NCBI GenBank assembly: GCA_003567835.1 | Contig: PWYO01000322.1 | Location: 1-12,944 of the forward strand | Length of the DNA: 12,944 bases | From: Actinomycetota bacterium | Lineage (GTDB): Bacteria; Actinomycetota; Humimicrobiia; Humimicrobiales; Humimicrobiaceae | Reading direction: 5' to 3' | Shown here: piece by piece, positions 6,682 through 12,944 of the stretch | Layout of the letters: every line of letters begins with the position of its first letter | Numbering within the stretch: position 1 is the stretch's first letter | Notes under the pieces: model-generated | The model's database searches: none | Seen by the model: only the letters and a program-made list of their open reading frames with translations | Told to the model about the DNA's origin: nothing | Made by a program: the position numbers and the translations under genes

Positions 6682-6819
6682 ATGGAAGGCGGATATAAAA
6701 AAGGTAAAGGGCGTAAGCATCTTGGAAAGCGTCTGCATCCAGGTTGGTATGAAAAAAGCCCTGATGACCAGCCCCGGGGATGGAGGCTTATGGTAAGGTT
6801 TTACCGAATAGGGGTATAG
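6682..6819 (+). CDS. Possible 45-residue very basic protein, or decayed gene remnant
   Basis: ATG at 6682 opens 45 codons to TAG at 6817-6819. The product begins MEGGYKKGKGRKHLGKRLHP and continues GWYEKSPDDQPRGWRL, ending MVRFYRIGV. It has many Lys/Arg/Gly and three Trp/Tyr pairs that look protein-like rather than random. No Shine-Dalgarno site precedes it. Just upstream, in another frame, 6566-6667 encodes 33 residues including MRIIEKIGLRMPSAQVDA, which also looks protein-like; the two could be frameshifted pieces of one lost gene. I recognise neither. Chance ORFs cannot be excluded. Confidence 0.22.
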   Translation: MEGGYKKGKGRKHLGKRLHPGWYEKSPDDQPRGWRLMVRFYRIGV

Positions 6820-6875
6820 GCAGAGAAAAATGGACAAATGAATTGGGAATATCTGATTTTTTTATAGTAAAGTTG

Positions 6876-6884
6876 TGCTATGAT
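6876..6884 (+). promoter_or_regulatory. Extended -10 promoter candidate for the LOG-family gene
   Basis: TGCTATGAT at 6876-6884 has the TG extension and a five-of-six -10. No recognisable -35 lies 16-18 bases upstream. It would start RNA about 30 bases before ATG 6924, which fits a short leader and argues that the long upstream in-frame extension is not translated. Confidence 0.4.
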
Positions 6885-6923
6885 AATAGAAAATTTATCA
6901 ACCACAAGCGAAAGATTGGGCCT

Positions 6924-7634
6924 ATGAATAAAAAATACAGCAAACAAGATGATGACAAAAAACTGCTTCAGACCCCCAAACCCGACGGCATTGATTTTAC
7001 AGACAGCGATCCCTGGAGGGTCCTGCGCATACAGGGCGAGTTTGTTGAAGGTTTTGATACTTTGTCTGGAATAGATCCCTGTATTGCCATATTTGGTTCA
7101 GCCCGCACCAAACCAGATGACAAATATTACAAGGCGGCAGAAAAAACCGGTGCCCTGCTGGTAGAAAAGAAATTTGGGGTGATCACCGGCGGTGGGCCCG
7201 GCATTATGGAAGCAGGCAACAAAGGCGCCTTTGAAGCGGGGGGCCAGTCCATTGGTGCCAATATACAGCTGCCTTTTGAGCAGACCCCCAATGCTTATCA
7301 GAATATCTCTTTGGATTTTCGCTATTTCTTTGTGCGTAAAATGATTTTTGTCAAGTATTCTGTAGGTTTTATTATTTTTCCGGGGGGTTTTGGCACCCTA
7401 GATGAGTTGTTTGAATCCTTGACGCTGGCCCAGACCAATAAGATCGATCATTTCCCCATCGTGCTCTATGGCAGTGAATACTGGAAGGAACTGTGCGATT
7501 GGATTGATAAATGCATGCTTCAAAAGCATTGCAATATAAGCCCTGAAGATCAAAACCTGTATCAGATTGTAGACAGCCCTCAGGATGCTGTAGACCAGGT
7601 GATACGGGTGAGCAAAAAAAATGGGCTTATGTAA
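6924..7634 (+). CDS. LOG-family (TIGR00730-like) Rossmann-fold nucleotide hydrolase
   Basis: A 236-residue protein of the family often mislabelled lysine decarboxylase. The core runs from about residue 50: CIAIFGSARTKP (53-64), VITGGGPGIMEAGNKGA (86-102), an Arg138-Lys139 pair in DFRYFFVRKM, and the diagnostic PGGFGTLDE (153-161). In characterised LOG enzymes these residues bind a nucleoside 5'-monophosphate and cleave its N-glycosidic bond, releasing base and ribose 5-phosphate. In bacteria the substrate may be AMP, a modified adenylate or another nucleotide, and is not predictable here. About 50 extra N-terminal residues precede the core, as in the longer bacterial subgroup. ATG at 6924 is chosen because the candidate promoter lies just upstream and an in-frame ATG at 6780 would lie before it; the ribosome site (GAAAG 6910-6914) is weak. 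It converges on the GlnRS gene, with 80 bases between them. Confidence 0.9.
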   Translation: MNKKYSKQDDDKKLLQTPKPDGIDFTDSDPWRVLRIQGEFVEGFDTLSGIDPCIAIFGSARTKPDDKYYKAAEKTGALLVEKKFGVITGGGPGIMEAGNKGAFEAGGQSIGANIQLPFEQTPNAYQNISLDFRYFFVRKMIFVKYSVGFIIFPGGFGTLDELFESLTLAQTNKIDHFPIVLYGSEYWKELCDWIDKCMLQKHCNISPEDQNLYQIVDSPQDAVDQVIRVSKKNGLM

Positions 7635-7714
7635 AGCCTGAACCGCAAACTTGTGTTTCTGGCAGTCAATTGTTTCTATTTGGCAGCCCTGAAGCAAAGT
7701 TTGGGCCCGTATAG

Positions 7715-9457
7715 CTAAGATTTGGTGCTATTTTTTCTCTTTTTTATTCTTGCCCATTGGTCCTTTAGGGTTGCAGTGCGGTTCAACACCAGCCTTTGGT
7801 CAGAGCTGTCATCATCCACATAGAAATATCCCACTCTTTCAAACTGGAATATTTGGCCCGGCTTGGCTGCGGCAAGAGAAGGCTCCAGCTGGCATCGGTT
7901 ATTGACGGTAAGCGATTGGGGGTTTAGGCTGTCCATAAAGTCTTCATCCTGGCCAGGGCCTTGGCGGCTGAACAATGTATCATAGATCCTGATATCAGCA
8001 TTGACGGCATGGGGCGCAGAAACCCAGTGCAGGGTTGCTTTTACCTTTCTGCGGTCGGGGGCATCGCCGCCTTTGGTGGCCGGGTCATAGGTGCAGCGCA
8101 GAGAGGTAATGTTTCCCCGGCTGTCCTTTTCTACTCCTATGCACTTGATAAAATAAGCATACCGTAACCGCACTTCTCTTCCCGGGGCCAGCCGGTAGAA
8201 TTTTTTGGGCGGATCTTCCATAAAGTCGCCCCTTTCTATATATAGGACACGGGAAAAAGGAACCTTTCTTTTTCCCGCTGAGGGGTCTTCGGGATTGTTG
8301 ACTGCATCCAGCTGTTCGCTTTCCCCCTGGGGATAATTTTCGATAACCACCTTCAGGGGGTCTAGCACGCCCATCACTCTGGAGGCTTTACGGTTGAGCT
8401 CTTGTCTGACAAAATGTTCCAAATACTCAATTTCAATGGTGCTTTCCGATTTGGCTACACCAATGGCCTGGCAAAAATTGCGTATGGCCTGGGGCGGGTA
8501 ACCCCTTCTGCGCATACCGGAAAGGGTAGGCATGCGGGGATCGTCCCATCCGTGTACATAGTTTTGTTCTACAAGTGTTTTAAGCATTCTTTTACTGGTG
8601 ACCATATGGGTTAGGTTGAGCCGGGCAAACTCGATCTGCCGGGGATGATGTATATCCAGCTGGTCCAAAAACCAGTCATAGAGGGGACGATGATCTTCAA
8701 ATTCCAAAGTGCAGATGGAATGGGTGATTTTTTCAATAGAATCGGATTGCCCATGGGCCCAGTCATAGGTGGGATAGATACACCATTGTTTTCCGGTACG
8801 GTGATGGCTTTGGTGCATAATTCTGTACATCACCGGGTCCCGCATGTTCAGGTTGGGGGAAGCCATATCGATTTTTGCCCTGAGCACTTTGGCGCCGTCA
8901 GGGTATTTTCCTTGCCGCATGTTTTCAAATAGTTGCAAATTTTCTTCAACAGACCTCTTCCGGTACGGGCTGTCTTGGCCGGGCTGGGTTAAGGTGCCCC
9001 GATATTGCCGGATCTGGTCTGCATCCAGGTCACAGACATAGGCTTTTGATTTGTGAATAAGGTCTAAGGCAAAATCATAAAGCTTTTGGAAATAATCTGA
9101 AGCATAGTATTCTCTATTTCCCCAGGAAAATCCCAGCCAATGGATATCTTTTTTAATAGAATTCACATAAGCAGACTCTTCCTTGCTGGGATTGGTATCG
9201 TCAAAACGCAAATTGCATTGCCCTCCAAACTCGGCAGCCAATTCAAAATTTAAGCATATGGCCTTGGCATGCCCGATATGCAGATATCCATTGGGTTCAG
9301 GGGGAAAGCGGGTGTGCAGTTTTTTAAATTTGCCTTCCCTGTAGTCTTTTTTTATGGTATCTCTTATAAAGTCTGTTTTCTCTAAGCTTTGGTCCATAAG
9401 CTGCTTTCTGCAAATTAATATATACTTAGTAGCAAATTGAATCATATTTTTCACCAT
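7715..9457 (-). CDS. glnS: Glutaminyl-tRNA synthetase
   Basis: A 580-residue class I aminoacyl-tRNA synthetase that charges tRNA-Gln with glutamine in the cytoplasm. PPEPNGYLHIGHAKAI carries the HIGH signature (His60-His63), RFDDTNP follows, and TSKRML (287-292) is the KMSKS-loop equivalent. The segment GWDDPRMPTLSGMRRRGY and the C-terminal two-barrel anticodon-binding region (from about 360) read like E. coli GlnS, so this is GlnRS and not GluRS. The start is ambiguous: ATG at 9457 has AAGGGG seven bases upstream, but the family normally begins near Met21 (ATG at 9397), which has only a weak GAAAG. The extra 20 residues do not resemble other GlnRS. Having GlnRS implies that Gln-tRNA is made directly, at least in part, rather than only through GatCAB. 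No T-box element was seen upstream. Confidence 0.96.
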   Translation of the reverse strand: MVKNMIQFATKYILICRKQLMDQSLEKTDFIRDTIKKDYREGKFKKLHTRFPPEPNGYLHIGHAKAICLNFELAAEFGGQCNLRFDDTNPSKEESAYVNSIKKDIHWLGFSWGNREYYASDYFQKLYDFALDLIHKSKAYVCDLDADQIRQYRGTLTQPGQDSPYRKRSVEENLQLFENMRQGKYPDGAKVLRAKIDMASPNLNMRDPVMYRIMHQSHHRTGKQWCIYPTYDWAHGQSDSIEKITHSICTLEFEDHRPLYDWFLDQLDIHHPRQIEFARLNLTHMVTSKRMLKTLVEQNYVHGWDDPRMPTLSGMRRRGYPPQAIRNFCQAIGVAKSESTIEIEYLEHFVRQELNRKASRVMGVLDPLKVVIENYPQGESEQLDAVNNPEDPSAGKRKVPFSRVLYIERGDFMEDPPKKFYRLAPGREVRLRYAYFIKCIGVEKDSRGNITSLRCTYDPATKGGDAPDRRKVKATLHWVSAPHAVNADIRIYDTLFSRQGPGQDEDFMDSLNPQSLTVNNRCQLEPSLAAAKPGQIFQFERVGYFYVDDDSSDQRLVLNRTATLKDQWARIKKRKNSTKS

Positions 9458-9562
9458 TGGACAACCCCTTACTCGGACCTTTAAGGAAACTGAAGCTGCA
9501 AAGACCCTAAAACAAAATATGCGGTTCTTTTTTAAAGCTGGAAGAAGCCGGATGCAGTTTTA

Positions 9563-9582
9563 GGCAAAGCCCCAAGTTTGCC
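9563..9582. repeat. Hairpin upstream of the TPR gene
   Basis: GGCAAA 9563-9568 pairs perfectly with TTTGCC 9577-9582 around an 8-base loop. It sits in the 150-base divergent space between glnS and the TPR gene, 12 bases before the TPR ribosome site, so it could affect either gene as operator or leader structure. A TATAAA at 9585-9590 is too close to the ribosome site to be a convincing -10. Confidence 0.35.
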
Positions 9583-9607
9583 GATATAAACAGTAGGGAG
9601 AGCAGCG

Positions 9608-9880
9608 ATGATCAAAGATAAGAAAAAATGGTATAATTTGGGGATAAAACTGACTGCAGAACACCGTTTTGTGGATGCTCAAAAAGCCTACCTGATCGCT
9701 TTATCCCTGGACAGAACATACAAGAAGGCATGGAATAATCTGGGCATTCTTTTCTATCACCAGGAACAGCTAGATCAGGCAAGGGATGCTTTCAAGCAGG
9801 CATTGCGCATAGATCCCGCTTATGCGGAAGCCCGCAACAACCTACATATAACCTATTTAAGGGCCAAACACTCTGAATAG
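9608..9880 (+). CDS. Small tetratricopeptide-repeat protein
   Basis: A 90-residue protein built almost wholly of two TPR units. Repeat one (about 6-37) has Trp8, Leu11, Gly12, Ala24, Tyr28 and Ala31. Repeat two (about 40-73) has Trp42, Leu45, Gly46, Ala58, Phe62, Ala65 and Pro70. A capping helix (about 74-86) follows. TPR arrays bind protein partners; there is no signal peptide or catalytic domain. ATG at 9608 has AGGGAG (9595-9600) seven bases upstream. The gene lies 71 bases before the histidine kinase on the same strand. The response regulator after that kinase also carries TPR-like helices, so a scaffold role in the same pathway is possible, but a separate promoter lies between them. Confidence 0.88.
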   Translation: MIKDKKKWYNLGIKLTAEHRFVDAQKAYLIALSLDRTYKKAWNNLGILFYHQEQLDQARDAFKQALRIDPAYAEARNNLHITYLRAKHSE

Positions 9881-9892
9881 AAGGAATAAACT

Positions 9893-9921
9893 TTGACTTA
9901 AGGCTCAATTTCTATTTTAAT
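9893..9921 (+). promoter_or_regulatory. Sigma-70-type promoter for the kinase/response-regulator operon
   Basis: TTGACT (9893-9898), a 17-base spacer and TTTAAT (9916-9921) match the consensus at five of six positions in each box, with ideal spacing. It lies directly after the TPR stop and would give a leader of about 20-25 bases before ATG 9952. The -10 lies in a small palindrome CTATTTTAATAG (9912-9923). This is the best promoter in the window. Confidence 0.65.
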
Positions 9922-9951
9922 AGTTAACACCTGTCAATATCCTGTACGAAT

Positions 9952-12315
9952 ATGTGTATGCATTTAGAAAATCTATCCATTTTTTTTCAAAAGCTGGACG
10001 GCGCAGAAGACACCAACCAAATTTTTCGTCTGTTTGCCCAAGAGGTGCTGCCCCTGACCGGGTTTGATTACTGCGGCCTGTATGGGGCAGACCATCAAAG
10101 GGACGCGCTGATACTCATGCGGTCAAAAAAAACAGCCCCATTGGTGCCGCCTGAATCGGAGGCGCTGGCCCAATACGGCCTAGCCCGCAAGATGCTTGAA
10201 GGACAGTCCTTTTTCCGCTTTTACAGAAAACAGGAATCCGGCTATGGGTTCTGCGAACAATACCCGGGAAAAGGGTGGAACCTTTTGGCTGGCATACCAG
10301 TCATGCGTAAAGGGCAGCTGAATGCAGCCATTGTGCTGGCCTCGGAAAAGTTTTCCAGTATTCCATCAGAAATTCCACCTTTGCTCCAAATTATTTGCAG
10401 GCAATTGGGGGCAAAGATTGCTGCAGAAAATGGTCTGGATTGTAAAGACAGCAGAAAAAAAGGCAAAATCCTGGTAGACCATACCGGAGAGGGCATCATT
10501 GAAACAGATCTAACCGGTAACATCCGGAATGCCAACCAGCGAGCTGCGCAGATACTGCGTTTGACGCGGAAAAATCAGCTAAAGGGCAAGAATGTGATGG
10601 ATTTTTTCCAAATCCCCCTGGAAAAGGTGATCAGCAAGGGGGGAATGACCGTATTTGTTGATTTGGTTACCCCTGATCAAAACCTTATCTCAGTAAAAAT
10701 AAGTTCCATGCTTGTTCACGCTAAACATGATTCGATTATCCAATGGTTTTTATCCGATACCACCGATTACAAAAAGAACAATAAAAGGCTGGAGAAAAAT
10801 CTTTTATTTGCTCAGGGCATCGCGTTTTTTGCCACCAGGTTTATCAACAGCAGACAGGGAGAAGTTGATACACTCATTCATGATATCTTAAAACAGGCCG
10901 GTGAGTTCGCCCAGGTGGACCGAAGCCATATTTTTCAAATTTGCCCAGACGGAAAACATATGGACAATACACATGAATGGACCGCAGAGGGCATCGCATC
11001 CCAGAAGGATATTTTACAAAATCAACCCTGTCAATCCTTTCCCTGGTGGTTTAGAAAACTAACTGACCACCAACCGATTATTGTTCCAGACATCCAGGAT
11101 CTCCCCCCGGAAGCGAGCGCCGAAAAAGAGATTTTACGTTTACAGAATATCATTTCAGTCTGTGCGGTTCCGCTGCAGAAAAATGGGACTTTGCATGGTT
11201 TTCTGGGTTTTGATTCAGTGAAAAAAGGGAAAAGGTGGGATCGGGAAACCGTCAACCTGCTTCAGATCATCGGGGAGATCATCATCAATGCCCTGCAAAA
11301 AAAGGCTATGCTGGAAAAATTGGGCCAAAGTCAGGAAAATCAGGAAACCTTTTTTCATACAGTTGAAGATTTCATGCTGGTCATGGATATACAAGGAAAG
11401 CTGTTGCATGTCAATGATATCTGCCTAAAAAAACTGGGTTACAGTAAAAAGGAACTCATTGGGAAACCCTATTTGTGTCTACACCCTAAAAACATGCACC
11501 AGGAAACAGAAGAATTATTAGAATTGGTGCAACAAGGCAGGAAAAACATATGCAAAGTCCCTTTTGTCACCAAATCCGGAAAACACATCCCTGTGGAGAC
11601 CAAGGTTAGCCTTGGCAAATGGTGGGGAAAGGATGCCTTGTTCTGTGTTTCCAGGGACAATACCAGGCACCTTAAGAATATAAAGCTCTTAAAAAGAGTA
11701 GCTGTAGAGAAACAAACCCTTCTAAAAGAAGTCAACCACCGGGTTAAAAACAATCTTCAGCTAATGATCAGCCTGCTGAACCTGCAGATGGAAGAGGTCT
11801 GCCATGAGGACAGGTGCTTTGAAATTTTACATAAGACCAAGAACCGGATCATGCTCATGGCTGCCATGCATGAAAAGCTTTACCATTCCCATAATTTTGC
11901 CAATATAGACTTTGGGGAGTATATAAGGGTAATACTGGACAACCTCCTCTCTTTTTATACGGAACAGCATCAACAGATCCGCATTCAAACGGATATTCAC
12001 AATATTTACCTCAATATTGCTACAGCCATCCCGGTGAGCCTGATCATCAATGAGCTGGTTTCCAATTGCTTCAGCCATGCTTTTGCCGACCAAGACCATG
12101 GAACCGTTGAAGTTATCATGTCTACCTCCAATCATATTGATTATAATTTGACGATAAGGGATAATGGTATTGGTGTTCCTCAAGGCATTGATTTATCCAA
12201 TGCCCAAAGTTTGGGGTTCCAGCTGGTGGCAGACCTGACCAGGCAGCTTTCCGGCTCCATCCGTTATGATGGTAGCCGGGGCACCAGTTTTTTTATAAAA
12301 TTTAAAAGGATTTAA
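9952..12315 (+). CDS. Soluble hybrid-sensor HisKA_2-type histidine kinase with GAF and PAS domains
   Basis: A 787-residue kinase without membrane spans, so it probably senses a cytoplasmic signal. Order read from sequence: GAF-like (about 5-160), PAS (about 170-275), GAF-like (about 283-450), PAS (about 460-575, with GKLLHVNDICLKKLGYSKKE), then the HisKA_2 phosphoacceptor region with LLKEVNHRVKNNLQLMISLL, where His596 is the predicted phosphorylated residue. The ATPase domain has the N-box NELVSN (Asn700-Asn705), DNGIGVP (737-743) and LGFQLVADLTRQLSG. All catalytic elements are intact. HisKA_2 kinases typically pair with stand-alone receivers rather than DNA-binding regulators, matching the next gene. 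The start is unclear: ATG at 9952 or 9958, neither with a Shine-Dalgarno site. The ligand of the GAF/PAS domains is unknown; no haem or flavin residue could be assigned. Confidence 0.93.
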   Translation: MCMHLENLSIFFQKLDGAEDTNQIFRLFAQEVLPLTGFDYCGLYGADHQRDALILMRSKKTAPLVPPESEALAQYGLARKMLEGQSFFRFYRKQESGYGFCEQYPGKGWNLLAGIPVMRKGQLNAAIVLASEKFSSIPSEIPPLLQIICRQLGAKIAAENGLDCKDSRKKGKILVDHTGEGIIETDLTGNIRNANQRAAQILRLTRKNQLKGKNVMDFFQIPLEKVISKGGMTVFVDLVTPDQNLISVKISSMLVHAKHDSIIQWFLSDTTDYKKNNKRLEKNLLFAQGIAFFATRFINSRQGEVDTLIHDILKQAGEFAQVDRSHIFQICPDGKHMDNTHEWTAEGIASQKDILQNQPCQSFPWWFRKLTDHQPIIVPDIQDLPPEASAEKEILRLQNIISVCAVPLQKNGTLHGFLGFDSVKKGKRWDRETVNLLQIIGEIIINALQKKAMLEKLGQSQENQETFFHTVEDFMLVMDIQGKLLHVNDICLKKLGYSKKELIGKPYLCLHPKNMHQETEELLELVQQGRKNICKVPFVTKSGKHIPVETKVSLGKWWGKDALFCVSRDNTRHLKNIKLLKRVAVEKQTLLKEVNHRVKNNLQLMISLLNLQMEEVCHEDRCFEILHKTKNRIMLMAAMHEKLYHSHNFANIDFGEYIRVILDNLLSFYTEQHQQIRIQTDIHNIYLNIATAIPVSLIINELVSNCFSHAFADQDHGTVEVIMSTSNHIDYNLTIRDNGIGVPQGIDLSNAQSLGFQLVADLTRQLSGSIRYDGSRGTSFFIKFKRI

Positions 12316-12944
12316 GTGAAAAAATTCGGACCAAAAATATTAATCGTTGAAGACCAGGCAATTGTGGCCAGGGATATTGAAAAGACTTTAAAAAAGCAGG
12401 GATTTGCGGTGACAGGCATAGCGGACAGCGGAGAGGATGCTTTTAATTTTGCTGCCAGCGATAAGCCGGATGTCATCCTCATGGATATTGTACTGAAAGG
12501 GAAAATGGACGGTATTGATGCCACTCAATTGATTTTGCAAAAATTCGATATCCCCATTATTTTTTTAACTGCCTATTCTGATAAGAAAACAAAGTCAAGG
12601 GCAAAGAAAGTCAAACACCATGGTTTCCTTACCAAGCCTTACCAAAAAGAAGACCTTTTCTTTGCGGTCCAATCTGCTCTTTGCAGGCAAATAGAGACCG
12701 GAAAGAAAAAAGATGTTCAGCCACCCAATCTAAAAAACATCGTAGAGGATCATGAGCAGCGAGCTCTGGATCTGCTGGCTGAAGGAAAAGATGACCAGGC
12801 CAGAATTTTGCTGGAAGAAAATATTGAAATAGGCACCAGTTCCTGCCTGTCCTATGACCTTCTTTTAAATCTCTATGATATCGATAAAGATTACACCAAG
12901 ATCATTACTACCATCAATAATGCCATTACCTATTGCATCCAAAA
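12316..12944 (+). CDS. Response regulator: receiver plus TPR-like C-terminal region (3' truncated)
   Basis: GTG at 12316 follows the kinase stop TAA directly, with AAGGA (12306-12310) five bases upstream, so the pair should be translated together. 209 codons are visible before the window ends. The receiver (about 7-125) has the acidic pocket Glu12-Asp13, phospho-acceptor Asp57 (VILMDIVL), Thr85 (FLTAYSD) and Lys107 (TKPY), so all key residues are present. After a charged linker (about 130-145), residues 148 onward (HEQRALDLLAEGKDDQARILL) form helical hairpins with TPR-like Ala/Leu spacing. No helix-turn-helix, GGDEF, HD-GYP or other known output domain is seen so far. A role through protein-protein contacts is inferred. 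The true C-terminus lies outside the window, so another output domain could follow. Confidence 0.93.
   Translation, partial: MKKFGPKILIVEDQAIVARDIEKTLKKQGFAVTGIADSGEDAFNFAASDKPDVILMDIVLKGKMDGIDATQLILQKFDIPIIFLTAYSDKKTKSRAKKVKHHGFLTKPYQKEDLFFAVQSALCRQIETGKKKDVQPPNLKNIVEDHEQRALDLLAEGKDDQARILLEENIEIGTSSCLSYDLLLNLYDIDKDYTKIITTINNAITYCIQ

Larger units (their letters stand above)
6436..6923. other. Divergent intergenic region between membrane-protein and LOG genes
   Basis: No well-supported gene. It holds two small ORFs (6566-6667, 33 residues; 6682-6819, 45 residues) in different frames, a promoter candidate before the LOG gene, and a TGCGCAT heptamer occurring twice (in 6594-6601 and 6617-6624). 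A clear promoter for the minus-strand membrane protein was not found; a TTTAGA/TATAGC pair on that strand is weak. Confidence 0.4.

Noticed and set aside
6511..6837. 108-residue minus-strand ORF in the gap before the LOG gene
   Set aside because: No ribosome site, no motif; odd Met/Phe/Ser-rich composition typical of antisense reading.
6780..6923. In-frame 48-residue N-terminal extension of the LOG protein from ATG 6780
   Set aside because: It has no ribosome site, does not resemble family N-termini, and the candidate promoter at 6876-6884 lies inside it.
7635..7714. Bidirectional terminator between LOG and glnS (CAAACTT 7646-7652 with AAGTTTG 7697-7703)
   Set aside because: The loop would be 44 bases and no T-run follows on either strand.
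7961..8932. Several plus-strand ORFs opposite the glnS gene
   Set aside because: They lie wholly within the well-supported GlnRS reading frame on the other strand.
9458..9607. T-box riboswitch in front of glnS
   Set aside because: I looked for the conserved T-box sequence and antiterminator followed by a terminator on the minus strand and found neither; the 150-base space is also short for one.

Overview
Bacterial chromosomal window with moderate GC and long AT-rich intergenic gaps. It holds eleven well-supported protein-coding genes; no tRNA, rRNA, CRISPR array, transposase or phage gene was seen. The gene set is a mosaic: an RRM RNA-binding protein, a DUF1846 protein, a bacterial glutaminyl-tRNA synthetase, a multi-PAS/GAF HisKA_2 kinase with its response regulator, and a lipoprotein with a relaxed lipobox (Val-Phe-Ser-Cys). 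This would suit an anaerobic spirochaete (Treponema/Spirochaeta-like), with a Firmicute as the main alternative. The assignment is an inference from gene content, not a result.

Left part (1-3114). A 5'-truncated helical protein of unknown function ends at 585. A 488-base gap follows with several short inverted repeats and a TATAAT-type -10. Next come a possible 32-residue single-membrane-span micropeptide and, immediately after its stop, the RRM protein. The RRM gene converges, 14 bases away, on a lipoprotein with a transglutaminase-like protease fold (1538-2647, minus). The lipoprotein diverges across 467 bases from an AraC-type regulator, and that gap carries a cluster of hairpins.

Middle (3115-7634). 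The AraC regulator is followed by 580 bases containing a nine-G tract inside a small coupled ORF, and an extended -10 promoter before the DUF1846 gene (4592-6118). A small membrane protein converges on DUF1846. A 488-base gap with two small uncertain ORFs leads to a LOG-family (TIGR00730-like) nucleotide hydrolase.

Right part (7715-12944). Glutaminyl-tRNA synthetase on the minus strand diverges from a 90-residue TPR protein. A good sigma-70-type promoter between the TPR gene and the histidine kinase probably starts a kinase/response-regulator operon. The regulator starts with GTG directly on the kinase stop and runs off the window. Its receiver is followed by a TPR-like helical region, so this end looks like a phosphorelay whose output is a protein-protein interaction rather than DNA binding. 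This kinase-regulator-TPR module is the most interesting system here. The other genes look like independent units: many alternate in strand and are separated by large gaps.
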